Source: Chryseobacterium cucumeris (GTDB lineage: Bacteria; Bacteroidota; Bacteroidia; Flavobacteriales; Weeksellaceae). From it: DNA of 64,000 bases. Positions 7,949 through 16,706 of the stretch are shown one piece after another (position 1 is the first letter of the stretch; each line of letters opens with the position of its first letter). Location: positions 62,001-126,000 of the forward strand of contig NZ_LUVZ01000043.1 of the NCBI RefSeq assembly GCF_001593385.1, written 5' to 3'. The position numbers and the translations under genes were made by a program. Below the pieces are notes generated by a model. That model saw nothing but the letters and a program-made list of their open reading frames with translations. It did not search any database and was not told where the DNA came from.

Positions 7949-8938
7949 ATGAAAGCAGTTATTTTAAATAAGAACGGAGCACTGGAAAACGGACTGGCAG
8001 AACAGCCAAAACCTAAAAGCAATGAAGTTTTAATCCATATTAAAGCAAGTGGTTTCAATCCCATCGATTATCAGATGCTGGAAAATGAACTGGAACGAAA
8101 ACTGATCAGTTCTCCGATATTAGGAAGAGAACTATCCGGAATTGTAGTGGATAAAGGTTCTGATGTTACAGAATTCAATATTGGAGATGAAGTCTATTGT
8201 GGCAGCGGTTCCATGGGAAGCAACGGCACTTATGCTGAATATATTGTCGTTCCTGAAGCCATTGTTTCCTTTAAACCAAAAAATATTTCATTTGAACAGG
8301 CGGCTGCCATTCCTTCGGCAGGTCTTACTTCTTTACAGATTTTTAACCGCTTGAAATTAAACCCCGAAAATACAGTTTTAGTAACAGGAGCAACAGGAGG
8401 AGTCGGTTCATTTCTGATTAAAATTTTATTAGCACATAATATCCAACAGATCACAGCCACGGTTGGCAGCGAGGAAAACAGACAGATTCTTCTCAATCTG
8501 GGATTGAAAAATCATCAGATCATCAACTATAAAGAAGAAAATCTAATCGGTAATATTCTAAAAGCCAATAATGATCAACCTTTCGAATATGGAATTGATC
8601 TGGTGGGAAACTATATGTCTGAAATCACCGCAGAAGTTTTAAAAATCAACGGAACGTATGTGGATGTGACAGCCTTGGTCACTAGAGATGCTCATGAAAC
8701 CCTTTTCAACAAAGGAACTATGATTATGAATATCTCCAATTATATGTATGGAATGGTAAAAAAATACGAGTATTATAAAAACAGCTTGCTTACCATCAAA
8801 ACACTTATTGAAAACGGAACGATTCTCCCTCCACAATATAGAACCGTTGGAAATCTTTCTTTGGATACCGTTCTACAGGCACATTCTATTCTAAAAAATA
8901 ATCAGACTCAAGGTCATAAACTTATTATGAAACATTAA
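7949..8938 (+). CDS. MDR family NAD(P)-dependent alcohol dehydrogenase / quinone reductase
   Basis: 329 residues of the medium-chain dehydrogenase/reductase superfamily: GroES-like N-terminal half (about 1-120) and Rossmann half with TGATGGVGS (146-154). The four structural-zinc cysteines of classical alcohol dehydrogenases are absent, so a quinone oxidoreductase or enoyl-reductase type is more likely. It is divergent from an HxlR regulator and followed four bases later by a cupin gene, probably co-transcribed. HxlR-linked MDR enzymes commonly deal with reactive carbonyls or quinones; this is inferred. Confidence 0.9.
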   Translation: MKAVILNKNGALENGLAEQPKPKSNEVLIHIKASGFNPIDYQMLENELERKLISSPILGRELSGIVVDKGSDVTEFNIGDEVYCGSGSMGSNGTYAEYIVVPEAIVSFKPKNISFEQAAAIPSAGLTSLQIFNRLKLNPENTVLVTGATGGVGSFLIKILLAHNIQQITATVGSEENRQILLNLGLKNHQIINYKEENLIGNILKANNDQPFEYGIDLVGNYMSEITAEVLKINGTYVDVTALVTRDAHETLFNKGTMIMNISNYMYGMVKKYEYYKNSLLTIKTLIENGTILPPQYRTVGNLSLDTVLQAHSILKNNQTQGHKLIMKH

Positions 8939-8941
8939 TCT

Positions 8942-9412
8942 ATGAATAAAATACCAAGACGAATCGTAACAGGAATAAAAGATGGAAAATCCGTTATTAT
9001 AGAAGATCAACAAGTAGAAAACGCTGTGGAACACTTCCCGGGGCTTATCATTTCAGATGTATGGAATACCCCGACAACGCCGGCCAGCCTGGACTTTGAA
9101 ACCCAAATTCCCAATACCGGATTTCCACAAACTCCTAAAAATGGTACTTACTTCCGATATGTAGTAGTTCCTCCTGATAAAGATTTAGGTGTAGAATGGA
9201 AAAAGAACGAACCTCATCCGATGATGCATCAAACGCCAACACTGGATTATATCATTATTCTTTCCGGCGAACTTTACCTCATCATGGAGGAAGGAGAAAC
9301 GCTTTTGAAACCTGGCGACATCGTTATCCAGAGAGGAACAAATCATGCATGGAGCAACCGTTCTGATGAACCTTGCATTCAGCTGGCGGTTTTGATTGAT
9401 GCAGCGATCTAA
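8942..9412 (+). CDS. cupin domain protein
   Basis: 156 residues with a single cupin barrel in the C-terminal half: HPMMHQTPTLDYIIILSGE carries the first metal motif (His, Glu-type) and GDIVIQRGTNHAW the second. The N-terminal 70 residues are an extension seen in cupins annotated near oxidoreductases. It follows the MDR gene by three bases, so both likely share the HxlR-controlled transcript. Substrate unknown; small cupins of this type can be dioxygenases or sensors. Confidence 0.87.
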   Translation: MNKIPRRIVTGIKDGKSVIIEDQQVENAVEHFPGLIISDVWNTPTTPASLDFETQIPNTGFPQTPKNGTYFRYVVVPPDKDLGVEWKKNEPHPMMHQTPTLDYIIILSGELYLIMEEGETLLKPGDIVIQRGTNHAWSNRSDEPCIQLAVLIDAAI

Positions 9413-9445
9413 ATTAAAACGACTGTATAAGATTTTACACGATTG

Positions 9446-9515
9446 TCATTCTGACGAAGGAAGAATCTCATGTAAAGCTTAGATTCTTCATTTCACTGCG
9501 TTACATTCAGAATGA
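9446..9515. repeat. nested inverted repeat, GTCATTCYGACGAAGGA family (copy 2)
   Basis: Outer arms TCATTCTGA (9446-9454) and TCAGAATGA (9507-9515); inner arms GAAGAATCT (9460-9468) and AGATTCTTC (9481-9489). The left half matches 647-671. It is gene-free DNA and could fold as a cruciform or RNA hairpin. Confidence 0.65.
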
Positions 9516-9586
9516 GAGTGTCCTAATAATAAGATAGCAGGATTAATGTGGAATTGTGTATAATTGTCTATATTTAATCTTACACC

Positions 9587-10048
9587 TCACAAAGCAGAAA
9601 TCTCCAACAGCTTCTGCTTCATTTTTTCAGGCGTCATCTGTCCTTCCTGATAATACACCAGATTCTGATGCTTATCCAGGAATATCCACAAAGGATAAAC
9701 AGGCTGATTTTTATTCTTAGACAAAGCCAGCGCCAACTCATGAATTCCTGAATTTCCATTCTGCAGATATTCAAACTCCTGATTCTGGAAATGAATTTTC
9801 TCCTTCGTCTTCTCCGCCTCGAAATTGACAAAATAAAAATTGTCATTGATCATATCAACCAGCTGCTGATCTTTATTCATACGGAAAGACTCAATCTTAC
9901 AGACCGCACACCAATTTGTATAAAGATGGATCACAACCGGTTTCGGATTTTCTTTTTGCTGAACCTCAAGATCAGAAAAAGTGCCTGTCTTTATCTGAGA
10001 CAGATAAAGACAGGGCACTAACATTAAAAATAAAGCTATTTTTTTCAC
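9587..10048 (-). CDS. secreted thioredoxin-like protein
   Basis: 153 residues with an N-terminal signal peptide (MKKIALFLMLVPCLYLS) and a thioredoxin fold; active site WCAVCK with C47 and C50. The P before the last strand (QPVYPLWIFLD) is the expected cis-Pro region. It acts in the periplasm, probably as a disulfide reductase or metal-site reductant. Its start overlaps the stop of the TonB receptor gene by four bases (ATGA), so the two are translationally coupled. The pairing suggests a part in cofactor or metal acquisition, but the receptor's ligand is unknown. Confidence 0.9.
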   Translation of the reverse strand: MKKIALFLMLVPCLYLSQIKTGTFSDLEVQQKENPKPVVIHLYTNWCAVCKIESFRMNKDQQLVDMINDNFYFVNFEAEKTKEKIHFQNQEFEYLQNGNSGIHELALALSKNKNQPVYPLWIFLDKHQNLVYYQEGQMTPEKMKQKLLEISAL

Positions 10049-12114
10049 TTTAAAGTATATTTTACTCCTAAGAAACCTCTGATTCCCTGCATCGGGGCAT
10101 AACCGTATGCCGTATCAAAAGTATAATGATTAGGGTTGTTTATAGGATCATCAACATATTTATCAAACGGGTCAAATGGTCTCATCAAAGGATCTTTAGG
10201 TCTGAAATTGAATAAATTTTTCATCCCGCAATACACTTCAAATCCGGATTTGAAACTCTTGGACACCTGAATATTGGCGAGAGAATAAAAGGGTGAATAT
10301 TCAGGGCGGAAATCATTTACTAAGACAGGTAATCGCATTGGACCGTAGAACTGTCCTGTAAAATCGATGGTCAGGTTATTCGCAAATTTATACGTCAGGT
10401 TATAAGTTCCACTCCATTTTGGGGCATGCAGCTGCTGTGTTTTTTGATTTTCATTATCAAATTTCTGATAGACATCCAGATAAGTAACACCAAGATTGAC
10501 ACTCAAAGGAAACTGAAAACTAAAATCCACATTCAGGGAAGCACCTCTTGAAATTCCATATCCGTGAAGGTTGTCATAAATAATTTTATTAGGATCAGAA
10601 TCAAAATCTCCTACAATTTTATTACTGAAATAAGTGTAAAATGCAGATGCATCAAGATTCACCATTCTGTTTCCTACGGGAATTTTCCAGATATAATTCA
10701 GGTTTCCATTAATAGATCTTTCCGGTTTCAGGTCAGATTTTACCACAACTTCCCTTGAACCTGTCAAAGCTGCGTGATCTTCTGTAAATAAATTAACCAC
10801 TCTAAAACCTGTTCCAAAATTGAAACGTAAAGTATGATATGGATTGGGATTAAATTTCCATGCAAACCTCGGTGAGTGAACGGAGTGATGTATTTTATCA
10901 TAATCATATCTGTATCCAATCAGCAAAGTATTTTTATCGTTGATTCCCCACTGATCCTGAATGAAAGCTCCCCAGATAGGAGATTTCATCGGTGCATTGG
11001 TGATGCCATCTGCATCGAGTGTTCCCGGAGTATTATCATCGTAAAAAGTTCTTTTGAAGGTAAGTCCGGCCGTGATATCATGTTTCCCGAAGCTCCTGTC
11101 CCAATACGTTTGCACAAAGGCTACCTTTTGTGTTGCATTGAATGGGTTTGATCCATAAAACGAATTCTGATCATGATAATTATAAGAAAACTGTGTCACG
11201 ATATGCTCTTTCATCGGCCATTCGTACAATCCGAAAACCTCTGCTCTGTTGGTATAGATACTTTCTCCGTATACTTCGTCACTGCCACGGAAAGATTTAT
11301 TCCATTGCATTTCTCCCCCAAAGCGGTCTTCATACAGATACCTCAAAGCAAAACTTGCCTGTCTGTTTTCTTTTCTCTTAAAATTCCACTTGTTAAATAC
11401 GGAAATTCTACTTTGTAAAGTGGTATCCGTGAAATTATCTTTATTCTGATCTATTCTTTCCTGAAAACTGAAATAATTTAAACTTAATAATGAAGCGGCA
11501 TTCTTCCCTACGTTGAATTTAGTAGAAAGATCCAGATTATTTTCAAACCAGCTCGATGTCATCAGGTCAATACTTAATTTAGGAGCGGTCAGTGCATTTT
11601 TGGTGATAATATTGATAACCCCTCCCATGGCTTCAGAACCGTAGATGGAAGATGCAGGGCCTTTTACTACTTCAATTCGGTCAACCAAACTATTAGGAAT
11701 TCCACTTAATCCATAGACGGTGGAAAGTGAACTTACAATCGGCATTCCGTCAATCAGAATCATGGTATAAGGCCCTTCCAGTCCGTTGATGTGAATATCT
11801 CCCGTATTGCACACAGAACAGTTCAGCTGAGGTTTTACTCCATTAACCATGGCAATGGCCTCAAAAATACTGGGAGTAGGATTTTTCTGAAAAAATTTCT
11901 GACTGTAGATCTCTACGGCAACAGGACTTTTGGACCTGCTCATCGGTTTTATGGTACCGGTAACCACTACATCTTCAATGGTACTGGTCTTAAATTCCCT
12001 CTTCATAACCCTGGCAGAATCCTGACTTTTAGTCTGCTGCAAGCTCAAACTGTCCGTCTCCTGCGCAAAGCAATAGGTAGATAAAAAAGTAATAGAAAAT
12101 AATATTCGCTTCAT
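10045..12114 (-). CDS. TonB-dependent outer membrane receptor with Cys motif in plug
   Basis: 689 residues. I choose MKRILFSITFLSTYCFAQ (12114) as start because it is a clean signal peptide and the ten codons above it read through the promoter palindrome. Residues about 45-165 are the plug, with CSVC (C99, C102) followed by NTGDIHINGLEG and the RIEVVKGPASSIYGSEAMGG motif; the rest is a 22-strand barrel ending in a typical terminal strand. No long N-terminal CarboxypepD-like domain. It resembles BtuB/copper- or siderophore-type receptors. Coupled to the thioredoxin-like gene and controlled by a palindrome over its -7 box. Confidence 0.92.
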   Translation of the reverse strand: MKRILFSITFLSTYCFAQETDSLSLQQTKSQDSARVMKREFKTSTIEDVVVTGTIKPMSRSKSPVAVEIYSQKFFQKNPTPSIFEAIAMVNGVKPQLNCSVCNTGDIHINGLEGPYTMILIDGMPIVSSLSTVYGLSGIPNSLVDRIEVVKGPASSIYGSEAMGGVINIITKNALTAPKLSIDLMTSSWFENNLDLSTKFNVGKNAASLLSLNYFSFQERIDQNKDNFTDTTLQSRISVFNKWNFKRKENRQASFALRYLYEDRFGGEMQWNKSFRGSDEVYGESIYTNRAEVFGLYEWPMKEHIVTQFSYNYHDQNSFYGSNPFNATQKVAFVQTYWDRSFGKHDITAGLTFKRTFYDDNTPGTLDADGITNAPMKSPIWGAFIQDQWGINDKNTLLIGYRYDYDKIHHSVHSPRFAWKFNPNPYHTLRFNFGTGFRVVNLFTEDHAALTGSREVVVKSDLKPERSINGNLNYIWKIPVGNRMVNLDASAFYTYFSNKIVGDFDSDPNKIIYDNLHGYGISRGASLNVDFSFQFPLSVNLGVTYLDVYQKFDNENQKTQQLHAPKWSGTYNLTYKFANNLTIDFTGQFYGPMRLPVLVNDFRPEYSPFYSLANIQVSKSFKSGFEVYCGMKNLFNFRPKDPLMRPFDPFDKYVDDPINNPNHYTFDTAYGYAPMQGIRGFLGVKYTLK

Positions 12115-12122
12115 GAAATTAA

Positions 12123-12162
12123 AATTGTTAGACAAATCTAACAATTATTTTTCAAATACAAA
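12123..12162 (-). promoter_or_regulatory. promoter with operator palindrome of the TonB receptor operon
   Basis: On minus, -33 TTTG (plus 12159-12162), an 18-base spacer and -7 TAGATTTG (plus 12133-12140). A perfect 10-4-10 inverted repeat (AATTGTTAGA, CAAA, TCTAACAATT on plus, 12123-12146) covers the -7 box and likely start point, so a repressor bound here would block transcription. Confidence 0.75.
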
Positions 12163-12183
12163 ACTTAATCCAGAAAATATAGG

Positions 12184-12215
12184 TTGAGCCAATTCATGAA
12201 AAATGATTAAATTTG
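12184..12215 (+). promoter_or_regulatory. promoter of hmgA
   Basis: TTG at 12184-12186, 21-base spacer, TAAATTTG at 12208-12215; ends 22 bases before the hmgA ATG. It runs divergent from the TonB receptor promoter only about 20 bases away. Confidence 0.6.
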
Positions 12216-12237
12216 AGAAACTACATATGAAAGTAAA

Positions 12238-13389
12238 ATGAGATATCATCAATTGGGAAATATCCCACAAAAAAGGCATACGATCTTTAAGTCTCCGGAA
12301 GATAAATTTTACTATGAACAGCTTTTCGGTACAGAAGGCTTCCATGGTATTTCTTCTCTGTTATATCATATCCACCGCCCTACACAAATCAAATCTATCG
12401 GTGAGCCGAAAGATGTTACTCCAAAAATCGCTGTGGAAAAAAATGTGGCTCCAAGAATGTTTAAGGGAATGAACGTCACTCCTGAAGATGATTTTATGGA
12501 CAGCCGAAAGATCCTTTTGATGAACAATGACCTGAAAATGGGATTGGCAAAGCCAAGAAAATCGATGGATTATTTCTACAAAAATGCAGAATGTGATGAG
12601 CTTTTGTATGTTCATAACGGAGCCGGAATCTTAAAAACATTTGTGGGAGATCTTGAATTCGAAACCGGAGATTATCTTATTATTCCGAGAGGAACCATTT
12701 ATCAGGTAGAACTGAAATCTGATGATACAGTCTTTTTTGTACTGGAAAGCCACTCTCCTATTTATACTCCGAAAAGATACAGAAATGAATTCGGACAGCT
12801 TTTGGAACATTCGCCATTCTGCGAAAGAGATATCATTGCTCCTACTTACAGAGAACCCATAGACGAAAAAGGAGAATTCCTTATTAAAGTAAAAAAAGAA
12901 AACCAGATTACCGACTTCATCTACGCTACTCACCCGTTCGATGTCGTGGGCTGGGATGGCTATTTTTATCCTTATAAATTCAATATTAAAAACTTCGAAC
13001 CTATTACGGGAAGAATTCACCAACCGCCACCGGTTCACCAGAATTTTGAAGGACACAATTTCGTAGTGTGCTCATTCTGTGCAAGAATGTATGATTATCA
13101 TCCACAGGCTATTCCTGCTCCGTACAACCACTCTAATATTGATTCTGATGAGGTATTATTCTACACAGAAGGTGATTTCATGAGCCGTAACCACATTGAT
13201 TTAATGGACTTTACCCTTCATCCTGGCGGAATTGTACACGGACCTCACCCTGGTGCTATGGAAAGAAGTATCGGCAAAAAATTCACGGAAGAATATGCCG
13301 TAATGGTAGACCCTTTCCGTCCGTTAAAAATTACAGAGGAAGCTTTAAAAGTAGAAGATCCTTCTTATAAAACTTCATGGTTAGAATAA
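12238..13389 (+). CDS. hmgA: homogentisate 1,2-dioxygenase
   Basis: 383-residue cupin-type Fe(II) dioxygenase that opens the aromatic ring of homogentisate to maleylacetoacetate in tyrosine breakdown. The N-terminus MRYHQLGNIPQKRHT is characteristic of bacterial HmgA. A C-terminal HPGGIVHGPHPGAME segment (near 325-340) supplies the His/Glu ligands, and FDVVGWDGYFYPY is a conserved stretch. It is shorter than the roughly 430-residue mammalian form, as usual in Bacteroidota. hpd and fahA lie 4-6 kb downstream on the same strand. A four-codon ORF (12227-12241) ends overlapping this start. Followed by its own terminator. Confidence 0.93.
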   Translation: MRYHQLGNIPQKRHTIFKSPEDKFYYEQLFGTEGFHGISSLLYHIHRPTQIKSIGEPKDVTPKIAVEKNVAPRMFKGMNVTPEDDFMDSRKILLMNNDLKMGLAKPRKSMDYFYKNAECDELLYVHNGAGILKTFVGDLEFETGDYLIIPRGTIYQVELKSDDTVFFVLESHSPIYTPKRYRNEFGQLLEHSPFCERDIIAPTYREPIDEKGEFLIKVKKENQITDFIYATHPFDVVGWDGYFYPYKFNIKNFEPITGRIHQPPPVHQNFEGHNFVVCSFCARMYDYHPQAIPAPYNHSNIDSDEVLFYTEGDFMSRNHIDLMDFTLHPGGIVHGPHPGAMERSIGKKFTEEYAVMVDPFRPLKITEEALKVEDPSYKTSWLE

Positions 13390-13428
13390 ATCATTAAAAA
13401 TTATCAAAAAGTATTACTGAATACATAC

Positions 13429-13468
13429 AAAAGACGCTTTAAATCCTTTATTTAAAGCGTCTTTTTTT
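13429..13468 (+). terminator. intrinsic terminator after hmgA
   Basis: 15-bp stem (AAAAGACGCTTTAAA and its complement, 13451-13465) with a T-run. It separates hmgA from the next gene's promoter. Confidence 0.92.
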
Positions 13469-13469
13469 G

Positions 13470-13477
13470 TAAATTTG
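13470..13477 (+). promoter_or_regulatory. -7 box of the CoA-transferase gene
   Basis: TAAATTTG directly after the hmgA terminator, 83 bases before the next ATG. No good -33 is seen. Confidence 0.45.
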
Positions 13478-13560
13478 TGAGGTATGGTTAACATATTGAC
13501 CATCATTATTTTTCATATCGCATCCTAAGTAATGGTGGTTTAAAACAAAATCAATATTAC

Positions 13561-15072
13561 ATGTTAGAAAGAATCAGATTAGAAAGTTTACACCAAAAGG
13601 TAACCACAGCCGAAAACGCTGTAAAAATCATTAAAGACGGTATGACCATCGGGTCCAGCGGCTTTACAAAAGCAGGTGACAGTAAAGCCATTTTACCGGC
13701 ATTGGCTGAAAGAGGAAAAACAGAAGACCTTAAGGTCACTTTGATGACCGGAGCTTCACTGGGGCACGGTACCGATGGAAAACTGGCCGAAGCCAATGTT
13801 CTGAAAAAAAGAATGCCATTCCAGGTAGACCCTATCTTAAGAAACAAAATTAACAACGGTGAAATTCTCTTCATCGACCAGCATTTAAGTGAAAGTGCCG
13901 AGCTTCTTCACACCAAAAATCTCCAAAGCATTGATGTAGCCATTATCGAAGCGGCTTATATTGAAAGAGACGGAAGCATCGTTCCTACTACTTCTGTAGG
14001 AAATTCTGTGACTTTTGCGGCTTTGGCTAAAAAGGTTATTATTGAAATCAATACGGAAGTTCCTGAAGAAGTTTATGGAATCCATGATATCTACCAGGCC
14101 GAAGATTATCCTTACAGAAATGTTATTCCGATTGTTGCGCCATGGAACAAAATCGGGAGAAAAAGCATTCCTGTAGATCCTGAAAAAATTGAGGCTATCG
14201 TATTTACCAACCGTAAAGACAGTCCGGCTGATATTGCAGAACCTGACGAAAAAACTACAGCTATTGCCAAACATCTTCTTGCCTTTTTTGAAAATGAGGT
14301 CCTTCTAGGACGCCTTACAGACCGCTTACTTCCTCTGCAGGCAGGTATCGGTAAAGTAGCCAACGCTGTTCTGACAGGGTTCAAAGACAGTAATTTTTAT
14401 GATCTGACGATGTTTTCCGAAGTGCTTCAGGACAGTACATTTGATCTGATCGATTCCGGTAAGCTAAGTTTTGCTTCGGCATCATCCATTACCGTTTCTC
14501 AGGAATGCTATGAAAGAGTATTAGGAAACCTTTCAAAATATAAAGACAAATTCGTTTTAAGACCTCAGAATATTTCAAATACTCCGGGATTGATCAGAAG
14601 GTTAGGAGTAATAGCTATCAATACAGCTATTGAATTCGATATTTATGGAAATGTAAACTCCACTCATATCGGAGGAACCAAAATCATGAACGGAATCGGA
14701 GGTTCCGGAGACTTTGCAAGAAATGCTTATTTAAGTATTTTCGTAACTCAGGCTGCTTCAAAAGGCAACAATATTTCCCACGTCCTTCCAATGGTTTCTC
14801 ATACCGACCATACAGAACATGATGTGGATATTCTGGTAACAGATGTTGGTTTGGCTGACTTAAGAGGATTAGCGCCAAGAGAAAGAGCTCAGAAAATCAT
14901 CGATAATTGTGTTCACCCGGATTATAAAGAAGAACTACAGTCTTACTTCGACAGAGCTTGTGAAAGAGGAGGTCATACCCCTCATTTATTGGAAGAATCT
15001 TTCAGCTGGCATTTACGATTTGCAGAAACCGGAAGTATGAAACAGAAAACTGCAGTAGAAACTGCTAATTAA
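13561..15072 (+). CDS. acetyl-CoA hydrolase/succinate CoA-transferase
   Basis: 503 residues of the class I CoA-transferase AarC/Cat1-type group, which move CoA between succinyl-CoA and acetate or related acids. The length and the sequence GIGKVANAVLTGF, then SEVLQDS with the likely catalytic Glu, agree with succinate:acetate CoA-transferase. It follows hmgA with its own promoter, and could take part in activating acetoacetate or recovering succinyl-CoA from tyrosine breakdown. True ketoacid CoA-transferases have two subunits, so this role is a hypothesis. It ends with a terminator. Confidence 0.88.
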   Translation: MLERIRLESLHQKVTTAENAVKIIKDGMTIGSSGFTKAGDSKAILPALAERGKTEDLKVTLMTGASLGHGTDGKLAEANVLKKRMPFQVDPILRNKINNGEILFIDQHLSESAELLHTKNLQSIDVAIIEAAYIERDGSIVPTTSVGNSVTFAALAKKVIIEINTEVPEEVYGIHDIYQAEDYPYRNVIPIVAPWNKIGRKSIPVDPEKIEAIVFTNRKDSPADIAEPDEKTTAIAKHLLAFFENEVLLGRLTDRLLPLQAGIGKVANAVLTGFKDSNFYDLTMFSEVLQDSTFDLIDSGKLSFASASSITVSQECYERVLGNLSKYKDKFVLRPQNISNTPGLIRRLGVIAINTAIEFDIYGNVNSTHIGGTKIMNGIGGSGDFARNAYLSIFVTQAASKGNNISHVLPMVSHTDHTEHDVDILVTDVGLADLRGLAPRERAQKIIDNCVHPDYKEELQSYFDRACERGGHTPHLLEESFSWHLRFAETGSMKQKTAVETAN

Positions 15073-15100
15073 GATTTTTATCAAAATAACAGATAAAACA

Positions 15101-15137
15101 AAAGGACTGAATGCCAACACATTCAGTCCTTTCTATT
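15101..15137 (+). terminator. intrinsic terminator after the first CoA-transferase gene
   Basis: 12-bp stem AAAGGACTGAAT with complement at 15121-15132, followed by a mixed T-rich tail. Confidence 0.85.
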
Positions 15138-15291
15138 TTAAATCAAAGGTGGTTTATTGATATGATAAAAGTCTGTTCAATATCCTCAAAATATTTATAT
15201 GAATATAAAATTATAAAGATTATCTTTGAAAGAAGAGCGGTATTTTTTTGAATTATAAAATTATCTTAACACCTTTTTAAAAAGACAAAAT

Positions 15292-16566
15292 ATGAATAAT
15301 TACATCAGCGCAGAAGAAGCAATATATACGATAAAAAGCGGTAACCGTGTCTTTTTTCACGGTAGTGCCTGTACTCCCAATTATCTTATTGATGAACTGG
15401 CAAGACAGTCTAATCGTTTGCAAAATGTGGAGATGGTTTCCATTACCCAGCAGGGAAATGTGGAAATCGCAAAACCACAATACAAAGACAGCTTTTTCAT
15501 TAACTCCTTATTTGTTTCCACACCTGTGCGTGATGCTGTGAATTCTGACCGCGGAGACTTTGTTCCCGTTTTCTTAAGTGAAATTCCTATTTTATTCAGA
15601 AAAAATATTCTGCCTCTTGATGTAGCTATTGTTACGGTTTCTCCACCCGACAAACACGGTTTTTGTACGTTGGGAACTTCTGTGGATATTGCGAGAGCCG
15701 CTGTAGATACGGCAAAAATCATTGTGGCCATCGTTAACCCAAGAATGCCGAGAACCCACGGGGACGGAATGATCCACATCAGCAGAATCCACAAGCTGGT
15801 TTGGCATGAAGAGGAACTCCCAACAGTAGATTATGGTTCCAAAGTAGGTCCTGAAGAAATGCTCGTAGGAAAAAATGTAGCAGAGCTTATTGAAGACAGA
15901 TCGACCATTCAGATGGGAATTGGAACCATTCCTGATGCCGTGTTAAAATGCCTTACCAATCATAAAGACCTTGGAATTCACACAGAAATGTTAAGCGACG
16001 GTGTTATTGACCTGATTCAAAATGATGTAATCAACAATAAATACAAGGGTTACAACGATAATAAAACCATCACAAGTTTCTGTTTCGGAACCCGGAAACT
16101 CTACGATTATGTGGATGATAACACTGTTTTTGCTTTCAGGGATGTAAGCGAGGTTAATTTTCCTATCAATATCATGAGAAACAAAAAGATGGTAGCCATC
16201 AATTCTGCCATTGAAATAGACCTTACAGGCCAGGTGTGTGCCGATTCTATCGGAACACTCCAGTACAGCGGAATTGGAGGTCAAATGGATTTTATGCGCG
16301 GTGCAGCTTTAAGTGATGAGGGAAAACCTATCATAGCCATTACCGCAAGAACAAAAAAAGGAGTTTCCAGAATCGTTCCCTTTCTTAAACAAGGCGCTGG
16401 TGTAGTTACTACAAGAGGGCATATTCACTATGTTGTAACTGAATACGGAACAGCTTATCTGTACGGAAAAAACCTTCGCCAGAGAGCACAGGAACTTATC
16501 AGCATTGCCCATCCGGATGACAGAGAAATGCTGGAAAGAGCTGCTTTTGAAAGATTTAAACACTGA
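15292..16566 (+). CDS. acetyl-CoA hydrolase / 4-hydroxybutyrate-type CoA-transferase
   Basis: 424-residue member of the acetyl-CoA hydrolase/transferase family, a shorter relative of the gene just upstream. GIGTIPDAVLKCL and HTEMLSDGV (catalytic Glu) match the butyrate/4-hydroxybutyrate CoA-transferase group (Cat2/AbfT-like). The glycine-rich SGIGGQMDFMRGAALS is also diagnostic. Two different CoA-transferases in the middle of a tyrosine degradation region suggest both handle short acyl groups, for example acetoacetate or maleate-derived acids. No second subunit is present. Cytoplasmic. The acyl substrate is unknown. Confidence 0.87.
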   Translation: MNNYISAEEAIYTIKSGNRVFFHGSACTPNYLIDELARQSNRLQNVEMVSITQQGNVEIAKPQYKDSFFINSLFVSTPVRDAVNSDRGDFVPVFLSEIPILFRKNILPLDVAIVTVSPPDKHGFCTLGTSVDIARAAVDTAKIIVAIVNPRMPRTHGDGMIHISRIHKLVWHEEELPTVDYGSKVGPEEMLVGKNVAELIEDRSTIQMGIGTIPDAVLKCLTNHKDLGIHTEMLSDGVIDLIQNDVINNKYKGYNDNKTITSFCFGTRKLYDYVDDNTVFAFRDVSEVNFPINIMRNKKMVAINSAIEIDLTGQVCADSIGTLQYSGIGGQMDFMRGAALSDEGKPIIAITARTKKGVSRIVPFLKQGAGVVTTRGHIHYVVTEYGTAYLYGKNLRQRAQELISIAHPDDREMLERAAFERFKH

Positions 16567-16672
16567 TAATCAAATTATAAACTCCTTACAACCTCCTTTT
16601 TTAATTGAAACTTTAAAACAAATTTTGAATTTAACATCATAGAATCATATGAAAATATTAATTTTTTGGCAG

Positions 16673-16680
16673 TATATTTG
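16673..16680 (+). promoter_or_regulatory. -7 box of the putative regulator gene
   Basis: TATATTTG, full match, 26 bases before a TTG start at 16707. It supports initiation at TTG since no in-frame ATG follows nearby. Confidence 0.5.
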
Positions 16681-16706
16681 ATAAAATTCATTCAAAAACA
16701 AGGAAA

